From positions 124,001 to 188,000 of the forward strand of contig WBMZ01004771.1 in NCBI GenBank assembly GCA_013400975.1: a stretch of DNA of 64,000 bases, given 5' to 3'. The notes beneath the pieces were generated by a model. That model worked only from the letters and a program-made list of their open reading frames with translations. It did no database searches and had not been told where the DNA came from. The DNA comes from Atrichornis clamosus (Eukaryota; Chordata; Aves; Passeriformes; Menuridae). Below are positions 1-12,800 of the stretch, piece after piece (the first letter of the stretch is position 1; each line of letters starts with the position of its first letter). Position numbers and translations under genes: made by a program.

Positions 1-691
1 ATGCCTTGGTTCTCCTGTATTACTGTTTTGCAATAACAACCTCAGCAGGAATCAAGCAAAAGCTATCTTTAGAGTGTATCCCACAACTGAGGCAGAAACA
101 AAGCACAAAATTTCTGTCCAACAAAGTCTATTTACCACAGATAGAGGTGCCTGCAAAGGAATGTGAATTGGAGTAAAAACAATCTGATATGTACTGGTTT
201 AATTGCTACTTAAAACTAACAGCCATAGAGATGCTTTGGGTTATTGTGAAGTAACTGTTCACACCTGCACCGCCAATAAAAACCACATATTTAAGGTGCT
301 AGAAAAAAAAAATCTAGACTTTGCTATTATTCTAATAAGTTGAGTTTAATAAATACTTAACTCCTGCTTAATAAATACTTTAACTCAAGAGTAAAAATAC
401 TCCCTTGTCCAAAAGAGCCTTTTATTTTACTGTGTATAAAATGAGACCCAGAAATGAAAACACACATCACTTAAGTTTCAAGTCAGTGATCTTCAGCATT
501 TCTTCAAAAACAGAAGTAAAAGGCTACGCTGATCGATGCCGAAGTCATCTTCACAAGATTACAGAGCTGAGTACAACTAAGACAGAAGTGTCAGAAGTCA
601 AGCATCTTTTTCCAGACTAATGACACATTTAACATGTTTTTCGAAGTATCAAATACCAGGCATATTTTCCATGTGGAAAGATAATACTTAC
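1..691 (-). other. TRAPPC8 intron 12, partial
   Basis: AT-rich intronic sequence. I searched the minus strand for the next conserved TRAPPC8 segment and found none, so the intron continues past the left edge. The small open frame at 405-620 has no recognisable similarity. Confidence 0.8.
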
Positions 692-823
692 CTGGCCTGC
701 TTTACTAAACCTGTGGCCAGCCAATATCATATGAAATGCAAACTTTCTAACCATAGGACTCTTCATGTTTATAAAACAATGGGCTGCCTGCTCCAGTAGA
801 AGTGCACTGCGAAGATCTGAATC
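692..823 (-). CDS. TRAPPC8: TRAPPC8 coding exon 12 (residues 526-569)
   Basis: Acceptor CTTTTAATAG, donor CAG|GTAAGT. Encodes DSDLRSALLLEQAAHCFINM and KSPMVRKFAFHMILAGHRFS-KAGQ, near-identical to human. This is the last TRAPPC8 exon in the window. Confidence 0.96.
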
Positions 824-3800
824 CTATTAAAAGGAAAAAAAGATTCAGCTTCAGAGATGAATAAAAACATAAAGGTAACAGTGATCTTGTTTTAATGCTA
901 AGAGGGACAGTAAGTTGTAATAGCACTATAAAGTAGAAGATTCTTTTATATACAAACACTATATGCATATATGAGCATATAAAAATAAGACTAAAAGTAT
1001 TTTTCACTTTGCTGTAATGTATAATGTTTAATATCATCAAGTTCTTATTTTTTCTAGTGAAAAATATATAAACCTGTTTCCATAGCAGTGACAAAATAAG
1101 TATTTTCTGCTTTTTCAGTTACTCAGGCTGCAGCTTCAAACACTTACCTCTGAAGCACTCTGCTACCTTTTCCCCTCCCTCCCCCTGAAGATATTAAGGC
1201 TAGAAACAAAAAATAAGACCTCTAACACAATAATGGAAAAATAGAGGGAGCAATGGAACTTAGTGAATTCGTATCACATGAACCTTTTGAACCTATTGAT
1301 TAATGTGCAATTTCTTACTATTACCCCCTTCCCTTCTCCTGCCAAGACACAGCTATATTACTTTAACCAATCAGAACAGAATCCTACTTGATTTTACCAC
1401 AACTGAACTCCATACTAACAGTGATGTTCAAGTATATACCTTGACTGCAAAAATACTCCGAAACACCAATATAGTATCCTATGAAGATTTTTCCTTGCAA
1501 CTACCAAAATGCACCACAGACATACTACATGCAATTTTAAGTTGTAAAATGACTGTGCAGAGTTAACAGTATTTAAATTTCTTGCTTAAATATCTTATAC
1601 TGCTCTCCTAAACAGCAATAGCAAGCATAAGTTGAAAGGGCAAGAATGAAGCTAGAGAGACACTTGAAAAAGAAAATTCCACAACTAAACGAGTTTATTC
1701 CATGTTTAATCTGTCCAAGGAAAGTCTCAGAAATATCACTTTTGGTGCAGCTGGCCACAAAGTCAGAACTGGCAGTTAGAGGAGATGCTACACTATTACT
1801 GGTATTACATTTTTCTTCACTCCTTTTCAAGCAAGACAATTTCTGGGTTAGAAGCTGATTCCATGCTTAATTTCCACCAATAAAGATCACATAAGTGTAA
1901 GGTTTCACTTACACAGTAAGATTCTGATGATTCGAAACAGCTGAGCTACAGTAATGCCTTAATTGCTTAAACTATAGAGAACTTCTGATTATATATAGGA
2001 TAGCAACCATTATGGCTCTGGCAAGCCATGCTAATACTTTTAATACATGAGTTCTTGAGGTGGAACTGTACCATCCAAGAGCTAAGCAGATGTCAAAATT
2101 AATTACAAAGCCAAAGATAACATATTTAGCAGGGTTAAAGAAGTCAAGCAAGTCATTTGACTAGACAGAAAAAGAGTAACTGTTCTAGTTCCTTCACTTA
2201 CAATGTAAACAGTTTTCTGCACTTCATGCTCTATACCTGCTCATTTGCTACCTTTGGCTAGAAAATATTGTAAGATGAGAATTAGAATGTAACCTAGAAG
2301 TGTTTGGGTAAGAAAACAAATAAGGAGAGGGCAGAAGAGGAAAAAGCTACTAAGTTTTACCTCACTAGTTAAACGAATCAGAAGAGCAGCTGCCTCTGAA
2401 TATTTGCTTTGACTTTTTAAGATTTCAGCACTAAGCAGGACACAGCGTTCAGCCAGAACCATGTTCCTAAAGTAAAAACATATATGTATTAATAAATATT
2501 TTTCAAAATAAACCACAGAAAACTTTTCACCTCAAATCCTACAAATTTTCTCCATATGGCATCAGACTGAGGTTCTGTTCCTTACCCTTATTGAAGTAAA
2601 ATATACGAAAGTTCACTCTGTGCAAAACAACAACATATGGATTGACACTTTAAGTGTCCTACCCTTCTGTAACAGAAGCTTTGGGAAAGTCAAAGCTAGA
2701 CAGCATTTTTGAGAACAGTATTTTATTTGTAAAAATACCAACTAAAATGATCTGATAAACAAGAAATCCAACAGCCAGAAGCAAGTTGTATTGGGTTGAC
2801 CTTGCTGCTCTATCACATCCCCTGCTCAGCAACACAAGGGAACAAGATTAGATTAAAAACCCCATGTGCTGAGATACGGACAGGAAGATCACTCACCAGT
2901 TACAATCATGGGCAAAACAGACTTGGTTTGGGGAAGATCAAATTAATTTATTGGCAGTTAATAACAGAATAGCATAATGATTGATAAAAACAGAACTAAA
3001 ACACCTTCTCTGACAAGATCTCCTTCCACAGTTCAGCTTCACTCCCAACTCTTCTATATGCTCCCCCACAAACAGGGCAGGGGAACAGGGAAAAGGAGTT
3101 GTGGTCACTTTGTAACATTTCTCCTCAGCTGCTTCTTCCTCCACATCCTCTTCCCCTGTTCCAGTGTGGGATCCCTCTCACAGGTAGAGTTCTTCAAGCA
3201 TTGCTCCAGCATGTATCCTTTTCGCAGTGTACAGGCCTTCAGGAACTGACTGTTCCAGTGTGGTCTCCCCACAGGTCACAGTTCCTGCCGGGAGCCTGCT
3301 GTGGCATAGGCTCTCTAGCTCTGAAGGCTACAGCCACTTTCAGGGTACATCCACCTGCTCTGGCACTGGGACAGGCTGCAGTGTACATCCCTGCTTCCCC
3401 ATGGACCTCCATGGGCTGCAAGGGGAAACTGCTTCACCACAGGCTTCACCATAGTCTGCAGGGAAGTACTGCCCTCTCCTCTGACCTTGGTATGCGCAGG
3501 GCTGTTTCTCTCATTTTTCACTCCCTTCGCACAGCTGCTGCACAGCTATTTTTACCCTTTCTTAAATATCTTATCACACATACAGCACCAGCATTGCCAG
3601 CTTTGGGCAGCAGCAGGTCTGTTTTGGAGCTGAGTGAAAGCTGACTCTGACACACGCAGCTCCTGCTCTCTTCTCACAGAAACCTTCCCTGCAGACACTC
3701 CACTACCAAAAAATTCTATTATGTGAATTCAACATACAAGTTTAGTAAGCACTCTGTTAAGAACAGTCAAGATCTCCCTTCATGCAATTCTAGATGTGTT

Positions 3801-6800
3801 ATTTTATCTTATTCTTTAAAAAGTTACCATCATTCTGTGATCATCTGGCATTATCACTGTGCAGGGGTAGAAAGTTAAGTCATCATATCTTTCGACTTTC
3901 ATTGGATCAATAAAAAAGTAAACAACATACTTGCAAATATCTCGATAGGTCTGAACTGCTGTTTCCATATAATGAGCAGGATATGGTCTAGGAGCTCCAG
4001 GCTGAAGAAAAGCTGATACTGCTGCCATTTCCTACAACAGACATTCAGTACTGTCACTGTAGTTTTTTCCATAAATTGTAAACATCACAATGCTGAGGAA
4101 CATATTTGAATAGCTACTAGTTCAAGATCTTTATCTAATCAGTTACTGGCATATAAAAGTGTATCCACGCTGTAACTGATAAAAGGTGTAATACCATAGC
4201 CTATTTACGGCTCTGCTTATAATTAGTCAGACAGCAGCCAGAGAGTTATACACAGAAGTGTCTGCAGTTGACAGTACCCCCAACATCGTGCAGAAGCACT
4301 GATTCACTACTGCCTTACGAATACAAAAGATAATTTCCTATTGCAGGAACAATCTTTCTGATAAAGTAGCACTACTATGTATTTTAAGATGAGGACTTTT
4401 TATGAGTTTTGCTTAAATGAAATTACATTATCAGCTTCCAAGGGAACACTACTAAACACACACTCTGAAATTTTACTTCTCTCATGGGGTGAAAATATGA
4501 GTTTTCCTGCAGAAAGTAGAGACTAAGACTAGTAGATTGCAGCAAATTCATGATTAAGACCTCTACAAACCACTAATTTGGAAATTAAGATTTCTTTAGA
4601 TTATTCAGATTATCCAAGTGCAGAGCAATTGTCTGTATGTACACATTTATGTAAAAGTTTACTTAAGATGCAACAAAGTACAAGAATACTTCTATAGCTC
4701 CATGAAGTAGAGTTTGAAATTTCAGCAACTTAACTAGACTAAAGTCTACAAAACATAACTTCTAAAAATTGTTAAAATTACTTATTTTTCCCTCAGTACT
4801 CCCATTTATCTTATTGAAAATTATTTTAGTCATACATACCTTCAATCTCAGGAGGAAATAATGAGTATGTGTTTACAGTAAAAATCAGTAGTGACATACT
4901 CAAATTATAGCCCTCAAGTCCCCCCAGATAAGGTACAATAACATATTTCTAGTGACGTAGTCTTGGCTTTCTGGCAAGTAAATATTTTGCCAAAGTCTAC
5001 AAGAAATACTACAAAACTATTTTACATCTGGCTTTGAGCTATCAGTTTAAAGATCCATTTTTCTGGAGGTTGCTTTCTAGGTTTTCTCCTTTCAATATTT
5101 CACATTTTAAGAATTAACTCTTCCAATTTTTACTCACACCTTTATTCCCTTCATATAACAGCAGAAAACAGATTTTAGAACACTTTAGAGTTTACTAAGA
5201 ATATGCAGCAAATCTGGGGAGACCCTTATAAATTTGGAAATGGAGGGCATTTTGTTACCTTCAGACAAATATTAGAGACTATCAGAAAAAGCTCACAGAA
5301 AGTTTATGTTATGTGAAGTACCAACCAGTGCTCCAGCTGCATAAAGCATAGCCTGATCATTTAAGAAGTCTTTCTTTGCTGTATGGTAACAGCTATACGC
5401 AAGTTCATAGTGTTGCACCAAAAAGCATAAGTCTGCCATTTTCCGGATTTGAAGCTCTGGTGCTTCTGGTGGATACCTACAAATACAAACATTTAAATTC
5501 AAAGTTATCATTTCTATCAACAGAGCAAGACATGCTCTATAAAGTTGTCCTCTCTCATCTTAGTATATATTCACAAAGTAGTAATAAAACCTACATTGCT
5601 CCAGCCTTACCCAAAAACAGCTACGAAAAGTGAAGCAGTTTCCTCTCTGCCACATGTAACTTGGTTTCACATCCTACTTTCTCATTAACAAAATTCACTA
5701 TTCCAGTAATATTGAAAGCAAGCATTCCTCTTAGCCAAGAAATACTGAATAGAGTATACAACTATCACTGAAACTGCTCAGTCAGATTAACCATTACAGA
5801 TAAGCAGAGCTATATGAGAAGGAAAAAAGAAAAAAACCCTTTGACTGTTCACTTGGCTGTAAGTTTTTATTTCTCCCCATTTCTCTTGAAAATAGTAAGT
5901 CCTATAAAAAACTATGCTTTATGCCCAAAACTGTGCATGTTCCTGTCCTCTGCAACCATCAGTCTTGAATCAAGCACTTTTGGTTAATCCTATATATATA
6001 TATATATGTATGATTCACTTGAGTAATAATGAAATACATTTTCACAAACACTGGTACGTCAAACTTTGTAGTAAGTAAACTATGTTTACAAGTCCCATAC
6101 AGAAAGATGAAATTAGCAGCATTTTGCTTATGAATCCAAAGACATGCAATGTAGGAATCCGTATGTGTATGTCGAGGACATTAACTTTCACCACGTAATG
6201 ATCAAGGTTTAGACTTCTGTGGTTAAGAGAGCTGGAGAGTGATTTTCATGATTATACATCCTAATTCACAGAGGGAAATTACCAAAAGCATACAGAATTA
6301 GTATTTTGGTAACATTTAAAACCTGGTTTTAGTGTAAGTTACAGGTGCCAATAGTATGACATTCCTTTTATTTTGGGTCTTGAACATTGCAAAAGCAATA
6401 TACTTAATACTCTACTACAGTAAACGGCATAGTTACATAAGCAAAAACACCTATAACATAGGGTTTGGCTTAAATGACAAATTTAAAAGCTTGTACAAAC
6501 TTAAAAAAAACCCCTCAGCTTCTTTTTATTACTACTACTCTTAAAAATGTGTGTTCATTGTAGATTAGAAAGTTTCTCTGTAAATAGAACAGGTAGATGA
6601 CTCCAAACCAACTTTATTTTATCCCCTTTTTCATTAAGTTCTTCTACTCCTTTATCGTACATGTTTAGGCATAGCACTTCTCATGATTTTTCTAATTAAA
6701 GTCATTCACAACATCGCTCTTTCAGTACAGTTTGCAGAACACCACCAAATAAACACAGGTTTTCCCTCCCACACCCTCAAAAAGGTACATTTCCAGTTTA

Positions 6801-9800
6801 GATCCAAAAATAAGGACTGAGATTACTCACAGCAAACCAGAAGTGTTCTTCAGTTCATTTATACTTTTCTCTGGAACCTTGCTGCCACTAAACCATTTTT
6901 TAGTAGCAGAAAACAGTGATCGACTCAAGCCTTTCCTGGATATTAACTGGTGAAAGACACTGAATTAGAGCACTACATTGCAAACATAAGTTAAACTAAT
7001 ATAAAAAGCCAAGCTTCATTAAAGCTTCCTAAATTGGATTTTTTCCATAAAACAGAATAAAAAGAGTAAAATAACTAAAAGAACACTTCTTTAGAATTAA
7101 TCACTGACATTGAGAGAAAATAAATAACGAATTACAACTTCTGTTTTGAACAGCTGAGGTTCACTATTCTTGCTGTAAACTGCAGACATCTCCATCTTAA
7201 GAACTGAAACATTCAATGTATCTGTTTGGAAACTAAATTCTAAATAATTAAGAATATCTAATTTGGGGTGTGAGTCTAACCTAAAATATAAACTAAGTGC
7301 ATACTACAAGAAAGAACCTTCTCCCTGCCATAATCCACATAACGCATTACCACATCACGAACATCAGTTTCAAGTGTCAACAGTACAAGCCATACCTGCA
7401 AGCAAGGTTACACAACTTTACTCTTTTAGGTAATTTCCACCCAAAAGGAAACTTCCACTGGAACTACCACTATCATCCTATAAGGCTCTTTAAAGATAAT
7501 TTTAAGAATCCTAACATCTCTCTTTCCTTACAGCAACTAGGAAGGTATCACTGCATTCCTGTTAGCTACACTTTATGTAATCACTTCTTTCAATGTTTCT
7601 TCATGAAACTTTCTAAGCATAAACATGGTCAGCACATTCAAACTCCCAAAAGTCAATTCAGGAGTGAGCGTTCCTTACTGGACACGATACTGCCAACACC
7701 TCCCACACTTGAAACTGTAATTTGAATACACGATTCAAGCAAAATAAAATCAGAGCTCAGACAACAGATTGATATTTGGGTCCAAGACCTAATGCTAAAT
7801 ACAGTACTTTGATTGTACTGATGCAAGTAAATCCATCTCTGCAGCTGTTTAAGAGCAAATAAAAGTGAAACACTTGTAAAAGAAAGGACTTCACTGTGAT
7901 GCAAATAACTTTAATGAATGTCCTTGACTTAACATGGGTGTGATATTAACAATCACACTTCCAAAAAATCCTGGTTTGAGAGAGGCATATTCAGCTGCAA
8001 AAACTGCTGAGATCAACACAATTACACAATTCAGGGTGTCTCCCTGCATTTCTTCCCTGTCAAGTAGCAACTGAAGTATGCAGCTTGTTGCAGATGGTTA
8101 TTGATGAAATATATTTCTTACATTTAGCTGTCTATTTTGATGTTGAAAACACAAAAAGTCTATTTTGTTCCCCATGCCAAAATCATCCAAGAGCATAGAA
8201 TATATTAAGATTTTAAGGCCAAGGACAGATTTCACTGATAACAATTCAGACAGACTTTCACCAAGAAGCCACCTTGTACTGAAGCTGTCGATACAAATTA
8301 GTTCTTGTCTTTTTTAAAAGACAAATTGAGCAGAAAGGATAACTCCAGTTCTTTCTCTTAAATCCACTTACAGTTTTCACCAAGAGCACTGAATCATTAG
8401 ATGCAGTAGGAAGTAATACTGTCAAAACAGATTTTTGGATAACTGGATTTATACCCCAACAGTTTTTCCTTATTACAGCACCAAGTGTTTTTAAGGGTTA
8501 ACTGACCTGATCATTCAGTTGTCGAATTGTCTTCTCTATGTGTGGCAGAAGTCCCCGAAATGTGAATTCCTGTATGAACTGCCTAATTCGATCATGGTCT
8601 GTGAGTGTTAAACAAGCACCATGAGGAGTCCCAGAATTTGTCTTCTTTGAATCTTGCAATGGTGCAGAAGCCTTCATGTAATCAGTGCTATCCAAACTGC
8701 CGCTGGGATGATCCAGTTGAAGGGGGTGAGTCTTAAAGTTATTTGACAGGCCATCTATTGAAAGATTGAAACAAAAACCCCAGTAAGTATTAAGTTAAAC
8801 ATGTTAGGGTTTAAAGGTTATTTTCATTAAGCTACTTCAAAGCTTTGCTTACTCAGAACTCTGTTAAGCAAAGCAATTCACCAACTATTATGCACTACTG
8901 ATCAATGCTGAGCAGGAAGTAGCAGAGCACCAACCAAGTATTGCATAATTCCTGGAATTCTTCAGAACGTTCAGGGAATCTCAAGAACTACAACATGGCT
9001 AAATATGAATGGTTTTGGTTATCAACTACAGTGCAAAACAATCTTCCAGTCTGCTGACTAGCATCAACAGCATTGAAGGAAAACTATGAAAAATTACAAT
9101 AAAAGTAAAATATTCATGAAAAATTGGAAATGGGGCAATTACTGCAATGACTCCCTTGGGTCCATTCTCTTTTTTTCTGCTTATAAGGTTGGAGGAAAAA
9201 AAAAAAATCCTCATTTTCCATGCCCTTCCAAGCAAACATGATATAAAACACTCTCCTCCAAAGTCCTCTTTGTTCAGTGAGAAGGGCTGTTGACTACTGT
9301 TTCATTTAGCTATCTGAAATAGACAGACACTGCTTCACTCTAAGACTAAAACATTTATAAGTTCTCTTATAAATAAGATCAGCTTGCCCTGTCTGGCACT
9401 GAGCAAAGCTGAGCTATGAAAGCAAATCCTTAATGGATTTTACTCATGAAATGTAAAGCTGAGTATGTAAAGTGCCATCAGCAGCTCGCAGACTACATCT
9501 GGGCTGCAAGGCCTTAGAAAGATGCTTCTACAGGCAAGTGCAGGCTCTCCTACACACACTAGGTCTCCACATGCCTTTCTTTGTGGCCACTTAGAGCATT
9601 TAGAAAACTACTTCAGTTCCCCAACAAATCACCTAATTAATTATTGTCCAAGACACAAGACAGTAAAGTAAATGCTATAACATCAAGATTTTCATGAAGT
9701 TACAAAAATACCTTTAATTTCACTGTCTAGGCCATCTGATATCAAGTGATCAGGATTCTTGTTTGAAACAACAGTATAATCTTCATAGCAATCCTGCCAG

Positions 9801-12800
9801 AAACAGGAAAAAAAGAAGTCAGAACTTTTTTCAACTACATACAAAACTCAGTAAACAACAGTTGCCAACTTCAACAAGTTACTGAATTATTACAAAAGCA
9901 TGTTTGTTCATATATATCAATTTCTTTAACTACTTTCTGAGGCTTTAAGCAACTCTCCTATTGCAAATAGTAAAGTTATATTCACCAAATGAAGTATCTT
10001 CTGACTTGCTCAATGAGCTTCCCTGTCAACCAAAGCAACTCCAATTCTTACACAGCAATGTTTACAGCAACAAAAATATATTCCCTAAAGCAGTTCCTGA
10101 ATAAGCTCTCACACACACACACACACATTACAATAAAAAATAAAATTAAAAAAAAATAAAAATCTATGTTTCACAGTTGACAGGGACAAAAGAAAAGAGA
10201 AATACCTGATTAGTTTATGGTAGAATATGACTTACTAGTCCTCTTAACTTTAAGAATATGCAGTGTTTTGACTTTCTAACATCACCTAGATTACATAAAG
10301 AACTATGACTGCACAGACCTTTTAATCAGATGCAGTTATAACTGCAGGTCAGTCAAAAGCAAACTCAAAAAGAAGTATTTTTGGTCCTAAAGCCAAAAAT
10401 ACAGACATTTGTGGCAAACTCAAAACTATACTATCACTTGCAATCTTTTCAGATGACAGACCAGACTGGACCACAAGAACTTATTTAGAAAAATCACACA
10501 TACTCCCACAAAACAACACATCCACACTGTTTAGTGAAGTACAGAAGACCCAGGAAAAACTCCCCAAACTTTAAGAGTGAAGAAGATTAATAAAAATGAA
10601 GGTAGAAAGTTACTATGAACAGGACACTTCTGAGATTACTTCCTCTTACAGTGCATAAAGCACAAGTCTATTATTTCCATGGTCCTCTCAGTCTATTCCA
10701 GCCAGTCCAGTATTTCAGTGCTCCTTACTGTCAACTGAAGTGGCACAGAGTACAGTTCTTAGAGAGGGCTCTTCTTACGCCCTCACAAAGTCATAGCTAT
10801 GTCAGCAGTATCTTGACTGCCTATTAGCTCATTCTGCACAAACATATACGTAACTCTAATGCAAAACTTAAAGCAACTAAAATGGACTTGCATAGGCACC
10901 TTAAAAACTGTTTTTAGAATACTGTAATACCTGGTTCTGGATAGTGTTTTTCTGAAGGTACTGACTCCAAGGATCTGGTATCTGTTCATCTGCTCCTCTA
11001 TTAGACACCCGAGAATTTATTTTCAGCAAATAACAACCCTGAGTTCCATACCTCTGTTTCATCTCTTCATAAATGGAGTCAGCTCTGAAACAGTAAGAAA
11101 ACAATTACCCTGTCTTGATATCAAACTAACTTTATTTAAACTGTGTAGTTCAACAAGCTATTCTAGACTAGTGCTTAAAAGGAAAATTCCTCTATTTTTA
11201 AAACAACCTGTTACGCAAGAGTAAAACTGAGAATTTTTGAGAATTAATTCAGCAAACTAGCAAAGAAAGCATCTACCTCAAAAGCTGGGACTGATTTGTT
11301 TCATTTTATATGAACACAAGAAGTAAATTTAAAAATAATACTTACAAAACTCTGCCTTGATAACAGCATAATGTTTAATGAATCCTGTCACATGCCTAAT
11401 CTCAACAGAATTTATCGATGCAAACACTTCAGTCAAAGAGCTCATCGGTAAGTTCACTGAAGGCAGATGACCCACCTTTGTTCTTCTCCTGCGCTCACAT
11501 CGTGCAGTAACACGTAATATTTGAGCGTGTTTGGTATAAACCACTTGGGATACGAGTATTCGCTACTGTGCTGAATCCGATGCTGTTCTTGAGACAGCTT
11601 CAGGAATTGCTCCACAGGCTCTGGTTCACTAGAAGAAACTACCAGCATACCTACGTTCTTTATTAAGGACATATACCAAAAGAACACAGGGACAACCAAC
11701 AATCTTTTAATAAAATAGACTACGTATAAAATAGAATGAGTACAATACTTACGCCTGTAAAACACGCTACCACAAAAGTATGTGTGATTAAAATTTGGCC
11801 TTAGTCTCAATAAAAAACCACCATTTAATCAATCAGTTAACTAACATCTGTAAAATGAGATGCAACAGGAGTCTGTTCCAATTCTGAGTGAATCCAAGTT
11901 TAAGCAAATACATAATAGCTCTTTTAAGATTTTAGATAAGAGACCAAACATTCACATAGCAAACATGTAGCTGAAATTAATCCCCAGTGTACTTTAGCTT
12001 TCAACTTCCAAGGGAAATTGGGACTTTAAGTTATCACCTGAACAACAGCGATGACCAGTATTCAGAAACACAGCAACATCTTCTGAGTGAAAAGTGGAAG
12101 TATTCAGATTTTTACCTCAATGCAACTACACAATCATTAATAAGGAAAATCCTGCTCTGCTACATCTATTCACCAAAACAAAAGACATTAATTCAGAAAC
12201 CTAAGGAAGTAAAGTTGTACTTTAAATGTTACTAAAATTCAGAAGTCAGAGGCCAGAATCAACATTTTGCAGAGTTAATTCTGCACAAACGTGGCCATTA
12301 ACATACCTTTCCACCATACCAAAATTATAAGGTAAAGAGTTAGGGACAGAGTGTCATGAAATCTGCAGCATTATAATTACTGTAAAGCTAAACACTAGCT
12401 ACATCATGAAACAGGGATTATTTTTAATTTCCCTGTAGACAAGCAAATTGGGCCTAAAATTTGGTAAAAAAAAAAAAGTGAAAACATTCAGGCATCATTC
12501 CAGTCTTTCCAGACCTCTTTTTGTCCAGAATAGCTCAAAGTTCACCAATTTTCCAAAACATCCTCCCTAACCTCCATGCCTCCATCTGCTTACGAAAAGC
12601 TAAAAATAGCAGCAGGTGCATCCCAAACACACATGCCTCCATTATAGATAAGGGACAGTCAACAGATACCTGAAGAGGTACAGCAGAAAGTGTCTTAGAA
12701 TGATGGGAGTTTACAGGTATTGGCTTTGAGTTCACTTTGACACAAAAACAAGACAAGAGGAAAGGTGGAAAAAAAAATCCCAGTATGAACAGCACAAAAA

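Larger units (their letters stand above)
824..11475 (-). other. TRAPPC8 introns 4-11
   Basis: Introns between coding exons 12 and 4: 824-2360, 2467-3930 (holds the solo LTR), 4032-5325, 5477-6830, 6947-8506, 8755-9711, 9794-10930 and 11085-11475. Apart from the LTR, a (TA)n run at 5991-6007 and a (CA)n run at 10110-10127, they are AT-rich and contain nothing I recognise. The 142-codon plus-strand frame at 7297-7725 lies wholly in an intron, has low-complexity AT-rich composition and resembles no protein I know. Confidence 0.8.

Noticed and set aside
3099..3644. 181-codon plus-strand frame
   Set aside because: It lies entirely inside the solo LTR and has no retroviral or host protein similarity.
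7297..7725. 142-codon plus-strand frame in a TRAPPC8 intron
   Set aside because: His/Tyr/Asn-rich translation of AT-rich intron, no family similarity, antisense to a real gene.
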